From NCBI RefSeq assembly GCF_000153285.1, contig NZ_CH724168.1, positions 1,331,008 through 1,395,007 on the forward strand: a stretch of 64,000 nt of DNA, given 5' to 3'. This document shows, one piece after another, positions 25,433-33,509 of the stretch; the first letter of the stretch is position 1, and each line of letters starts with the position of its first letter. The position numbers were made by a program, and so were the translations under genes. The notes under the pieces are model-generated. The model saw nothing but the letters and a program-made list of their open reading frames with translations, had not been told where the DNA came from and did no database searches. Origin of the DNA: Synechococcus sp. WH 7805. GTDB lineage: Bacteria; Cyanobacteriota; Cyanobacteriia; PCC-6307; Cyanobiaceae.

Positions 25433-26044
25433 TCAGTTCAATCCAGCTTGCTCCAGCACCCCCTTACTGCTTGGCACCGCATTGGCCCGGCGTGGGTCGA
25501 TCTCCGTGGCCTGGCGCAAAGCCCGGGCGAAGGCCTTGAAACAAGCCTCCACGATGTGGTGAGAATTGGCACCATCGAGTTGGCGGATGTGCAAGGTGAG
25601 TCCGCTGTTATTCACCACAGCCACGAAAAACTCCTTCACCAGCTCAGTGTCGTAGGTGCCGATCTTCTGGCTGGGAATGCTGAGGCTGTAACTCAGGTGC
25701 GGACGGCCTGAGCAATCCAACGCCACCTGCACCAAGGCCTCGTCGAGAGGCGCGAGGAAATGGCCGAAGCGATGAATGCCGCGGCGATCGCCGAGGGCCT
25801 GAGCGAGGGCCTGGCCAACGGCGATGCCCACATCTTCATTGGTGTGGTGATCATCGATGTGCGTATCCCCTTGCGCGCTGATCACCAGATCGATCAGGCC
25901 GTGGCTGCTGATCTGATGAAGCATGTGATCAAGAAACGGCACACCGGTGCTGGCCTGGCACTGACCACTGCCATCGAGGTTCAGGCGCACCTGCACATCG
26001 GTTTCTCCGGTGACCCGGTGGATTTCACCACTACGCATGCTCAT
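25433..26044 (-). CDS. hisB: Imidazoleglycerol-phosphate dehydratase
   Basis: Dehydrates imidazole glycerol phosphate to imidazole acetol phosphate in histidine synthesis. The 203-residue single-domain product carries the two metal-binding His repeats: [14 protein letters not shown] (about 61-74) and [11 protein letters not shown] (about 162-172), plus PFLDHML near 36. The length equals that of monofunctional bacterial HisB. A second ATG two codons downstream (26038) is an equally plausible start. It follows fabI on the same strand with a 40-base gap. Confidence 0.95.
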   Translation of the reverse strand: MSMRSGEIHRVTGETDVQVRLNLDGSGQCQASTGVPFLDHMLHQISSHGLIDLVISAQGDTHIDDHHTNEDVGIAVGQALAQALGDRRGIHRFGHFLAPLDEALVQVALDCSGRPHLSYSLSIPSQKIGTYDTELVKEFFVAVVNNSGLTLHIRQLDGANSHHIVEACFKAFARALRQATEIDPRRANAVPSSKGVLEQAGLN

Positions 26045-26084
26045 CGGCCTCAGGATCGGGGACGCATGCGCTGATCATGCCGGC

Positions 26085-26867
26085 TCACATGCCGTTAATG
26101 CAGTACCCGGCATCCACATAAAGCGTTTGCCCCGAGATCCCGCTGGAAAGCTCGCTGAGCAGGAAAGCGGCCGTGTTGCCCACCTCGGTCTGCGTGACCG
26201 TCCGGCGCAGAGGAGCTTTTTCCTCCACGTTGTGGATCATGTCCAGGATTCCGCCGATGGCCGAACTAGCCAGGGTGCGGATCGGACCGGCACTGATGGC
26301 ATTCACGCGCACCTGCTTCTCGGGGCCGAGTTCGGCAGAGAGGTAGCGCACGGAAGCTTCAAGAGCCGCCTTGGCCACGCCCATCACGTTGTAATTGGGA
26401 ATCGCGCGCTCAGCGCCCAGGTAGGTGAGGGTCACGACCCCCGCCTTTTCACTGAACAGGGGCTTGGCATGACGGCAAAGCGGAGCCAGGGAATAGGCAC
26501 TGATCTCGAGAGCACGGGCAAAGCCTTCGGCCGTGGTGGCGCTGTAATCGCCCACCAGCTCCTCTTTGCCAGCGAACGCCAAACAATGCACCAGTCCGTC
26601 GAGGACACCCCACTGGCTCTTGATCTCGCTGAACACGGCCTCCATCTGAGCCGAATCCTGCACGTTCAAAGGGAGAAATAGCGAGGGCTCCAGGGGTGCG
26701 GTGAGCTCACGCACCTTTGACTCGAAGCGACCCTTGTCGTCTGGGAGATAGGTGATACCCAGCTCAGCGCCTGCGGCTTTGAGCTGCTGGGCAATGCCCC
26801 AGGCGATCGATCGGTTGTTGGCAATGCCGGTAACGAGAATCTTCTTGCCCGTGAGATCGAGAAGCAT
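26085..26867 (-). CDS. fabI: Enoyl-[acyl-carrier-protein] reductase (NADH)
   Basis: Catalyses the last reduction of each fatty acid elongation cycle. The 260-residue SDR-fold enzyme begins MLLDLTGKKILVTGIANNRS with the FabI-type GIANNRSIAWG cofactor loop. The catalytic pair is in YNVMGVAKAALEA (Tyr and Lys six residues apart). The ATG at 26867 matches the family start; the frame is open to 26915, but those codons lack homology. It is upstream of hisB on the same strand. Divergent from it begins the split-photolyase pair. Confidence 0.95.
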   Translation of the reverse strand: MLLDLTGKKILVTGIANNRSIAWGIAQQLKAAGAELGITYLPDDKGRFESKVRELTAPLEPSLFLPLNVQDSAQMEAVFSEIKSQWGVLDGLVHCLAFAGKEELVGDYSATTAEGFARALEISAYSLAPLCRHAKPLFSEKAGVVTLTYLGAERAIPNYNVMGVAKAALEASVRYLSAELGPEKQVRVNAISAGPIRTLASSAIGGILDMIHNVEEKAPLRRTVTQTEVGNTAAFLLSELSSGISGQTLYVDAGYCINGM

Positions 26868-26983
26868 CGGACCGGCTGATATTGAACACTGCTGGGATTC
26901 TCTCCTATCCCGCACCCCTGCCCTGAGAAGCCAGTCGCAGTTATCTCCTGCGATCGACAGGATGGCGGCGTTCCTGTGATCCC

Positions 26984-27913
26984 GTGGTGCTGCCCTTACC
27001 CCCCATCACACCCCTGTCCTGGCCTGAACAGCCAGGGGATCTGCCTCGAGACCTACCGGATCGCGACGCACTCGATCGACGGCTTGCCAACGAATTCCCC
27101 TCCGCCCAAGGGCCACTCAGTGGCATTCAAGGCGGCCGACAAGCGGCTGAAAGCCAGCTTCAGCGGATGGAGGCGAAGCGTTACGGCCGCAGCCGCAACC
27201 ATCTCAAGGGGGCCGTCACACGCTTATCCCCCTGGATCCGACACGGCGTTCTCACCTTGGCAGAGATCAGGGAAGCGGTCTTTGCCCAATTGCGGGATCG
27301 CGGCCAGGGCAGAGACGACGGCAGCAAGCTGATCAATGAACTGGGCTGGCGTGATTTCTGGCAGCGGATGTGGGGCGATCTCGGCGATGGCATCCATGAG
27401 AGCCAAGAGGAGCTGAAGACCGGCCACGATCCCTCCAGTTACAGCCGGGAGCTTCCCGACGACGTGCGTGAAGGCCGCACGGGGCTGGCCTGTATGGATG
27501 GATTCAGCGAGGAGCTGGTGAGCAGTGGCTGGCTCCACAACCACGCACGGATGTGGATGGCGGCGTATCTGGTGCACTGGCGCAGGGTGCATTGGAAAGC
27601 AGGAGCCGACTGGTTCCTGGAGCACCTGCTTGACGGCGATCCCGCCAGCAACCACCTCAGCTGGCAATGGGTTGCCAGCAGCTTCAGTCACAAGCCGTAC
27701 GTCTTCAACCGCGGCAACCTGGAGCGCTACAGCGACGGGAGGTATTGCAAGAGCTGCCCGAGCGCAGACACCTGCCCGTTTGAGGGAAGTTACGACCAGC
27801 TGGAGTCGCAGCTGTTCGCGCCCCAGCCGGCGATCCGGGATGTGCCCAGCCGGCGCAGAAACGGAAACACCCGAGGCAGTGCCAGCGCCGCCTTCGCCAG
27901 ACCGAAGCGCTGA
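26984..27913 (+). CDS. Photolyase/cryptochrome FAD-binding domain protein lacking the antenna domain
   Basis: A 309-residue protein (GTG at 26984, or 26987) that aligns by eye with only the C-terminal, FAD-binding half of photolyases. It shows GVLTLAEIREAV, LINELGWRDFWQRM, GRTGLACMDG (the G-x-TG-x-P/A region), LHNHARMWMAAYLVHW, and DGDPASNHLSWQW with the FAD-contacting Asn. A Cys cluster CKSCPSADTCPF follows near residues 255-266 and might bind a metal. The usual N-terminal alpha/beta antenna domain is missing. A separate ORF of that type lies directly downstream. It probably binds FAD; whether it repairs DNA or senses light is unknown. Confidence 0.8.
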   Translation: MVLPLPPITPLSWPEQPGDLPRDLPDRDALDRRLANEFPSAQGPLSGIQGGRQAAESQLQRMEAKRYGRSRNHLKGAVTRLSPWIRHGVLTLAEIREAVFAQLRDRGQGRDDGSKLINELGWRDFWQRMWGDLGDGIHESQEELKTGHDPSSYSRELPDDVREGRTGLACMDGFSEELVSSGWLHNHARMWMAAYLVHWRRVHWKAGADWFLEHLLDGDPASNHLSWQWVASSFSHKPYVFNRGNLERYSDGRYCKSCPSADTCPFEGSYDQLESQLFAPQPAIRDVPSRRRNGNTRGSASAAFARPKR

Positions 27914-27941
27914 GCCTCCGATTCCGAAACCCCCACACCCC

Positions 27942-28370
27942 ATGCCGTTCCAAAACCCGATCCTCTGGATCCACGAGGAAGCCCTTGGCCCCCACAACCC
28001 TGCCCGGCTCGCATGGCCTGACGCCCCTGCACTGTTCGTATTCGACACGCAGTGGATCGAGAACGCCGGCATCAGCCGCAAACGCCTTGGCTTTCTCTAC
28101 GAGAGCGCCCTCGAGTGTGCCGTGACCCTGCGCAAAGGAGATGTGGCGGCCGAGGTGATCAGTTTTGCCCAGCGGCATCAGGCCGATGGAGTCGTCACCA
28201 GCGTGCCAGTGGATCCGCGTCTGGCGGGAATCGCAGCACGGGTTGAGAGCCAATACCCCTTGGAACGACTTGAACCGGAGCCCTTCGTGAACCTGCCGCG
28301 GCCACCGCGCCTAGGCCGCTTCAGCCGTTACTGGCGTGAAGCAGAACCGGTGGTCTGGGAAGGGTTCTAG
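27942..28370 (+). CDS. Photolyase antenna-domain-like protein (alpha/beta fold only)
   Basis: A 142-residue protein from the ATG at 27942. It resembles the N-terminal alpha/beta domain of DNA photolyases: PILWIHEEALGPHNPA mimics the canonical W-x-R-x-D-L-R-x-x-D-N-x-A start. ALFVFDTQWIE is the second strand, and RKRLGFLYESALE matches the R-x-x-FL-x-x-L helix. VVTSVPVDPR and the short ARVESQYPLE follow the same order. It begins 28 bases after the FAD-domain gene on the same strand, so the two probably make one complex with domains in reversed gene order. Confidence 0.7.
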   Translation: MPFQNPILWIHEEALGPHNPARLAWPDAPALFVFDTQWIENAGISRKRLGFLYESALECAVTLRKGDVAAEVISFAQRHQADGVVTSVPVDPRLAGIAARVESQYPLERLEPEPFVNLPRPPRLGRFSRYWREAEPVVWEGF

Positions 28371-28388
28371 CGCCGAGGTCACTCGGCT

Positions 28389-28910
28389 TCATTGGCTCGG
28401 GTTCAACAACGCCTCTTCACGCTTGAGCTCCTCAGCGGGATCGGTGAGCAAGTCTTCCTGCTCCAGTGCAGGAAGAGCAACAGGCACGACCTCCGAGGCC
28501 TTGGTCGGCGGTTGAACCCACTGCCAGCGGGCCTTCGGCGCCCGATCTGCACATAAAGCCTTCAACTCGTCTTGAAGGGCCGTCAAAACCGAATCCCGTT
28601 GAACAGCCTCAAAAAACTCCGAACGCGGAGCCAGACCGGCACTGAAGGGTGCTGTTCCGTTTCCGTTGAAAAGGCGTGCGGCATCCACAAACCAGCGAGG
28701 TTTGCAGACCGCCGGATCACGGGTATCCGTTTCCAAGAACAAGTGAAGACCGAATCCATCGGGCTGACTGACCACAGCCAGTCCGTCATGGGGTACCCGT
28801 CGCTGCAGGGGAAACACCGCCCAGGACGACTCAGGTGATGAAGCACAGCCCGCCAGTGTGAAACCCATGACTGCAAGGCCTGCAAAAGCAGTCTGAACCC
28901 AGCGCACCAA
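28389..28910 (-). CDS. Putative lipoprotein of unknown function
   Basis: A 173-residue product with an N-terminal signal of hydrophobic residues ending in the lipobox LAGC (Cys near residue 22). It should be lipidated and anchored in a membrane. The mature part has no domain I recognise; CKPRWFVDAARLF and QWVQPP are its most distinctive parts, and the C-terminus is acidic. It converges on the photolyase-like pair and is divergent from the thioredoxin-like gene. Coding looks real (GC-rich third positions and a coherent signal), but function is unknown. Confidence 0.7.
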   Translation of the reverse strand: MVRWVQTAFAGLAVMGFTLAGCASSPESSWAVFPLQRRVPHDGLAVVSQPDGFGLHLFLETDTRDPAVCKPRWFVDAARLFNGNGTAPFSAGLAPRSEFFEAVQRDSVLTALQDELKALCADRAPKARWQWVQPPTKASEVVPVALPALEQEDLLTDPAEELKREEALLNPSQ

Positions 28911-28977
28911 CGCTTCTCCACCGCAGAGCAGGATTCTGAACCAAGATCAACGACAGTGCAGGTTCCTGGTTGGTCGC

Positions 28978-29595
28978 ATGGTGCTCACGCCATCCACGAT
29001 GCTTCCCTTAGGGCATCCACTCCCTGAATTCCATCTGCCGGTGGTGTGCGGCGAGCTGGCGCAACAATCCCCTGGCGGAACCCTTGGACGCGACGATCTG
29101 CCTGTTCGTCCAGTTCTGGTGATGCTGATCTGTTCCCACTGCCCGTTTGTGAAGCACGTGGAACCGGAACTGAGCCGCCTGGAACACGACTATGGCCAGA
29201 GCATTTCGCTGCTCGCCGTTTCGAGCAACAGCGTGATCACCCATCCCCAGGACGGACCTGAGGGCCTTCGCCAGCAAGCCGAACGCATGGGCTGGTCGTT
29301 TCCTTATCTGTTCGATGAGCAGCAGAGCCTGGCGATAGCTCTCCGCGGCGCGTGCACGCCGGAGTTTTATCTGTTCGCACCGGGTTCAAGCGGAACGCAG
29401 ACTTTGCGCTACCGAGGGCAGCTGGATGGCAGTCGGCCGGGGAACCCGGCAGAACTTGATGGCCGTGATCTAAGGCAGGCCATGGATGCCGTCCTTGCTG
29501 GGCAGCCGTTGCGGAGCCAACAAAACCCCTCGATCGGCTGCAACATCAAATGGCATCCCGGACAAGAACCGCCGTGGTTCGGGGGCCCGGCTTAA
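28978..29595 (+). CDS. Thioredoxin-fold redoxin (AhpC/TSA-like)
   Basis: A 205-residue thioredoxin-superfamily protein. The redox motif CSHC is in MLICSHCPFVKHVEPEL at about residues 57-60. FYLFAPG carries the thioredoxin-like strand, with Pro in ACTPEFY as the conserved cis-Pro. A C-terminal SIGCNIKWHPG is typical of this cyanobacterial subgroup, which is annotated as peroxiredoxin-like or thioredoxin family. There is no signal peptide. Likely a thiol-disulfide or peroxide-handling enzyme; the donor is unknown. It ends ten bases before the DegT-family gene start. Confidence 0.82.
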   Translation: MVLTPSTMLPLGHPLPEFHLPVVCGELAQQSPGGTLGRDDLPVRPVLVMLICSHCPFVKHVEPELSRLEHDYGQSISLLAVSSNSVITHPQDGPEGLRQQAERMGWSFPYLFDEQQSLAIALRGACTPEFYLFAPGSSGTQTLRYRGQLDGSRPGNPAELDGRDLRQAMDAVLAGQPLRSQQNPSIGCNIKWHPGQEPPWFGGPA

Positions 29596-29605
29596 GGTGC
29601 CCCCC

Positions 29606-30829
29606 ATGCAGGTGCCACCCTTCAGTCTCAGCCAACAGCTCGCGGATCTCGGGCAGGAACTCGATGACGCAGCGCTTCGGGTGCTGCACAGCGGTCAGTA
29701 CATCGGCGGTTCCGAGATCCAGGCGTTCGAGCGCTCCTTCGCAGAGGCTGTCGGGTCAGCCCATGCCGTGGGCTGCAACAGCGGTACGGATGCCCTTGTC
29801 CTGGCCTTGCGCGGCCTGGGTATCGGCAGCGGCGATGAAGTCATCACCGCATCCTTCAGTTTTTTTGCTACAGCGGAAGCGATCAGTGCCGTGGGTGCCA
29901 CGCCGGTCTTCGTGGACGTGGACCCGTCGACCTATCTGATCGACCTAAGCCGCATCGAAGCGGCGATCACCCCCAGAACCCGCGTGCTGCTCCCGGTGCA
30001 TCTGTTCGGCAGGCCCGTGGACATGACGCGACTGATGGCCATCGCCGAACGCCATGGCTTGCGGGTGATTGAAGACTGCGCTCAGGCCACCGGTGCCCAT
30101 TGGGACGGACGGGGCGTGGGCAGCTGGGGGGATGTGGGTTGCTTCAGTTTCTTCCCCACCAAGAACCTCGGTGCAGCAGGCGATGGCGGTGCTGTGTGTT
30201 GCCAAAGCCCTGAGCTGGCTCAGCGGATGCGCGAACTGGCCGTGCACGGCATGCCGCGACGCTACTTGCATACCGAGCTCGGTTACAACAGCAGGCTCGA
30301 TGCCCTCCAGGCGGCTGTGCTCAACGTGAAGCTGCCCCATCTCAGTCGCTGGGTGGAGCGCCGTGGTGCCATTGCAGCCCGCTACTGCGAAGCCCTCGAT
30401 AATCTTCCTGGTTTGCAGCTTCCGGAACCAGACGCCCATGGCGGCCATGGCTGGAATCAATTCGTGATCCGCGTTCATCCCTGCGCAAGCGGGCAGGAAC
30501 TCTGCGGCGGCAGCTGCCCGGAGGTGCGCAGTGAGCATGGACTGCCAGACAGCCGCTGCCGCGACTGGCTGAAGCAAAGTCTTCAGCAACAGGGCGTGAA
30601 CACGATCATCTACTACCCGATCCCTATTCATCGCCAACCTGCTTACGGCGATCTGAATCTGGCTCCTGGGTCTTTACCGGTCACGGAACAACTCTGCAGT
30701 GAGGTGCTCAGCCTGCCGATTTTCCCCGAACTCAGTCTGGAACAACAAGACCGGGTGATCACCGTGCTCAAAAGCTTGCTGAATCAACGCGGCTTCAATG
30801 CAGGCCAGTCCTGCGGCGTTGCAGCCTGA
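29606..30829 (+). CDS. DegT/DnrJ/EryC1 family PLP-dependent sugar aminotransferase
   Basis: A 407-residue aminotransferase that usually converts a keto sugar nucleotide to an amino sugar for surface polysaccharide or an antibiotic. The PLP Lys is in FFPTKNLGAAGDGG (about K186). GCNSGTDALVLAL near 60 and RVIEDCAQATGA are the other family hallmarks. The ATG at 29606 precedes MQVPPFSL, a normal family start (VPFxxL). The open frame extends into the upstream gene without homology. The substrate cannot be inferred; the genomic context here is not a sugar cluster. Confidence 0.9.
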   Translation: MQVPPFSLSQQLADLGQELDDAALRVLHSGQYIGGSEIQAFERSFAEAVGSAHAVGCNSGTDALVLALRGLGIGSGDEVITASFSFFATAEAISAVGATPVFVDVDPSTYLIDLSRIEAAITPRTRVLLPVHLFGRPVDMTRLMAIAERHGLRVIEDCAQATGAHWDGRGVGSWGDVGCFSFFPTKNLGAAGDGGAVCCQSPELAQRMRELAVHGMPRRYLHTELGYNSRLDALQAAVLNVKLPHLSRWVERRGAIAARYCEALDNLPGLQLPEPDAHGGHGWNQFVIRVHPCASGQELCGGSCPEVRSEHGLPDSRCRDWLKQSLQQQGVNTIIYYPIPIHRQPAYGDLNLAPGSLPVTEQLCSEVLSLPIFPELSLEQQDRVITVLKSLLNQRGFNAGQSCGVAA

Positions 30830-30844
30830 TCTCTGCCTGATGCT

Positions 30845-32323
30845 TCAGGCTTTGATGGTGGCGTAGAGCACTTTGAATTTGGCCTGCTGAATCTTGTGAT
30901 TCACCAGTGGTTCCGGGTAACCCCTGCGCTCCAGAGCACCGATCTCACCACTGAGCAAATCTTTTGTGGACACATGCCGCAGCTCTGGAACCCAGCGGCG
31001 GATGTAGTCCCCATCGGCATCGAATTTGGACGCTTGGGTGGCGGGATTGAAGATGCGCAGGGGCTTGGGATCCATGCCACTGCTGGCACTCCACTGCCAG
31101 CCGCCGTTATTGGCGGCCAGATCGCCATCCACTTCCAGCTCCATGAAGGCCCGCTCACCCCAGCGCCAGTCACAGATCAGATCCTTCACCAGGAATGAGG
31201 CCACGATCATGCGACAGCGGTTGTGCATCCAGCCGCTCTGCTGGAGCTGGCGCATGGCCGCGTCAATGATCGGCATCCCAGTCTGGCCGTCCTTCCAGAA
31301 GTCGAACCAGTCCTCGTTGTTCTCCCAGGGGAATCGGCGCCACTGTTCCCTGTAAGGACCATCGGCCAGCTCGGGGAAATGGAACAGGGCCTGCTGGTAG
31401 AACTCACGCCAGGCGAGCTCCTGTTCCCACACGGCGATGGCTTGACGCTGTTCATCACTACGGGCCAGATCCTTAGCGGCCTGAGCCGCGCACCAGGCCT
31501 GCCTCGGACTCAGCGTGCCCACACTGAGTGCAGCACTCAGACCAGAGGTGCCAGCGGTGCCAGGAAAATTGCGATCGGGCTCGTAACCCAGCAGAGGACC
31601 ATCCGCGAAGACGGCCAGCTGATCGACAGCGGCCACTTCACCTGGACGGCAAGGACAGAGATCCATACCGGCGAATCCATGCTCCGTTTGCAGACGCTGC
31701 AAAGCCTGCTGCCCATCCGCCCACAGGCGGCCAAGCGCCGTCTCCGTGGAGCGGATCGCCTGCTGCTGCTCCGCTGTCAGATCCTGGAGGTCTGTGGGCG
31801 CAGCCACAGTGCTGGGACGCAGGCGTTCCACCTGCCCACGCCAGTTGCGCAGGAAGGGGCCATAGACGCGATAGGGATCGCCATTGCCGGTTTTCAGCAG
31901 CTCCGGAGCCACCAACAGCTGATCCCAATCCACAAGCACTTGGCGTCCATCGGCCTGCAGAGCCTTCGCCACTCCGCGGTCACGCTCGCGGGCGTAAGGC
32001 TCCACATCCCGGCTCCACACCACGGTGGAACTGTCCAGGAGCGCAGCCAGCTGGGGAAGCAACGTGAGCGGATCACCCTGCAACACCAGCAGGCGACTTC
32101 CCGCCTCGCGCCAGCGCTCCTGGAGTTCGATCAGGCTCTCCACCAAAAACCACAGCCGTGCCGGGGCCATGGGCGGCAACTGCGGAGGTGGCGTGATGAT
32201 GGACGGGTCGAGGACGTAAACCCCGGTCACGGCAGGACCGAGAGCAACAGCAGCCTGAAGGCCAGTGTTGTCAGCCAGTCGCAGATCACGCCGGTGCCAG
32301 AAAAGGGTGCGTGCTGACGCCAT
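30845..32323 (-). CDS. phrB: Deoxyribodipyrimidine photolyase (full length)
   Basis: A 492-residue class I-type photolyase that uses light to split cyclobutane pyrimidine dimers. The antenna domain begins TLFWHRRDLRLADNTGL (about 6-22). The FAD domain carries ELAWREFYQQALFHFPE, GQTGMPIIDAAMRQL, WMHNRCRMIVASFL and DGDLAANNGGWQW with the conserved Asn and Trp residues. The ATG at 32321-32323 overlaps the upstream Nudix stop by one base. Two further photolyase-like frames lie 3 kb away on the other strand, but only this one is complete. Confidence 0.94.
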   Translation of the reverse strand: MASARTLFWHRRDLRLADNTGLQAAVALGPAVTGVYVLDPSIITPPPQLPPMAPARLWFLVESLIELQERWREAGSRLLVLQGDPLTLLPQLAALLDSSTVVWSRDVEPYARERDRGVAKALQADGRQVLVDWDQLLVAPELLKTGNGDPYRVYGPFLRNWRGQVERLRPSTVAAPTDLQDLTAEQQQAIRSTETALGRLWADGQQALQRLQTEHGFAGMDLCPCRPGEVAAVDQLAVFADGPLLGYEPDRNFPGTAGTSGLSAALSVGTLSPRQAWCAAQAAKDLARSDEQRQAIAVWEQELAWREFYQQALFHFPELADGPYREQWRRFPWENNEDWFDFWKDGQTGMPIIDAAMRQLQQSGWMHNRCRMIVASFLVKDLICDWRWGERAFMELEVDGDLAANNGGWQWSASSGMDPKPLRIFNPATQASKFDADGDYIRRWVPELRHVSTKDLLSGEIGALERRGYPEPLVNHKIQQAKFKVLYATIKA

Positions 32324-32883
32324 CACAGATCCAGAAGTTGTTTGGCACGGAACCAGGCTGTAACACTCTTGCCATCGAGCCATTCCTCACCGGAGGCCAG
32401 GGCCGCGTCGAGCTCAGCCGGGGTCATCTCCAACACCTCCAAATCCTCATCCGCATCCCCTGCCGGCGGGTTCAGCAATGGGGTGAGCTGCCGGGCCAGG
32501 AAACAGTGAATGACCTCATCGGAATAGCCCGGGCAGGGCAACATTGGACCCAGGCAATCCCAGCGAGCAGCGCTGTAGCCGGCTTCCTCTCCAAGTTCGC
32601 GCTGCATCGACTCCAGGGGATCCTCGCCATCCTCGAGGGTGCCGGCGGGAAATTCCAGCAGGCGGGCCTGAACGGCGAATCGGTATTGACGCAGGAGCAC
32701 GACCCGGCCCGCATCGGTGATCGGCACCGCCAGGGATGCGCCCGGATGCCGGATCAGCCCAAACGTGCCCTCCACGCCCATGGGCAGCTTGATGCGATTG
32801 CGCTCGAACCGGATCTTGCGCGCCTGCATTATCTCGATGGTTTCCAGCATCTCGAAGGGCTCGGGGGCTGGCAGCGGTGCCAT
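32323..32883 (-). CDS. Nudix hydrolase, ADP-ribose pyrophosphatase type
   Basis: A 186-residue Nudix enzyme. The Nudix box G-x5-E-x7-R-E-x2-E-E-x-G is complete in GTLEDGEDPLESMQRELG followed by EEAGY (about residues 81-103). It is preceded by LLEFPA, the typical lead-in of ADP-sugar pyrophosphatases. Likely hydrolyses ADP-ribose or a similar nucleoside diphosphate sugar. The ATG at 32883 is chosen; the frame is open to 32925. It overlaps phrB by one base, so the pair is likely co-expressed. Confidence 0.9.
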   Translation of the reverse strand: MAPLPAPEPFEMLETIEIMQARKIRFERNRIKLPMGVEGTFGLIRHPGASLAVPITDAGRVVLLRQYRFAVQARLLEFPAGTLEDGEDPLESMQRELGEEAGYSAARWDCLGPMLPCPGYSDEVIHCFLARQLTPLLNPPAGDADEDLEVLEMTPAELDAALASGEEWLDGKSVTAWFRAKQLLDL

Positions 32884-33004
32884 GGAGTTAGGGAAGAAGG
32901 GATACCAGCATGGCGGGTGAGACAACCGAGTGATTACCTATGGCGCAACATCCATGAAAATCATTTCAGGCCAGTTGTTTTGCCTTAAAAGGTGGCTGGA
33001 TGAT

Positions 33005-33283
33005 CAAAAGTAAAAGCAAGCCAAGGATCCGGGTAGACCGTAGTTCTACACAAATTCCATCACTCAGTGGACGCACAATGATCCAAGAGATTGCCGCTGA
33101 CCACGCACTTCAAGCGACTCAGGGGAAGAAGCAGCTGTTGGATCGCGCAACTGGAGCTCTTCACCAAGAGCATGAAAAGCAACATCAAGACCGAGAACCA
33201 GACGAAAGAGTCTGAGCTGTTCCAACTGATCGGGCGACTGCAAATAGCGCTGGAATGACTCAAGAAATTCTCAGAGGCTCTGA
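33005..33283 (+). pseudogene. Decayed IS3-family orfA (transposase helper) remnant
   Basis: One frame reads SGRTMIQEIAADHALQAT, then GKKQLLDRAT (about 33063-33150), typical of IS3-group OrfA helix-turn-helix ends. A second frame continues ELFTKSMKS and ESELFQLIGRLQIALE, then a TGA at 33256-33258 where Trp is expected, and LKKFSEAL. The expected OrfA ending is an IGRLQ-x-ELEWLKK pattern, so the read is disrupted by at least one frameshift and one stop. No orfB or terminal inverted repeats were found. It marks a former insertion in the AT-rich islet upstream of the glycosyltransferase. Confidence 0.75.
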
Positions 33284-33509
33284 TCCCCGTGAACGATGAT
33301 GGCTACTCATCATGAAAACTTTGATCGGCTTTGGCTACCAATCTGCACTGATCGGCCTGCCCAGATTCATGCATTCCTTGTATTGAGAGTAATGACTGGG
33401 ATCGTGAAATGAGCCAGCCCCGCTTCTTATGGAGGCACTACCATCCAAGGCCACATTGCTCGTTAGAGACAGACCTTCATGCAACGGCATGCTCGTAGGA
33501 CAATCGACT
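33284..33509. other. Non-coding remainder between IS remnant and glycosyltransferase
   Basis: No supported gene. A minus-strand open frame (33335-33541, up to 68 codons) has a plausible composition but no motif, and it overlaps the 3' end of the glycosyltransferase by 32 bases. It could be a small gene or an eroded end of a neighbour. The orfB half of the IS3 element would be expected here but was not found. Confidence 0.35.
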
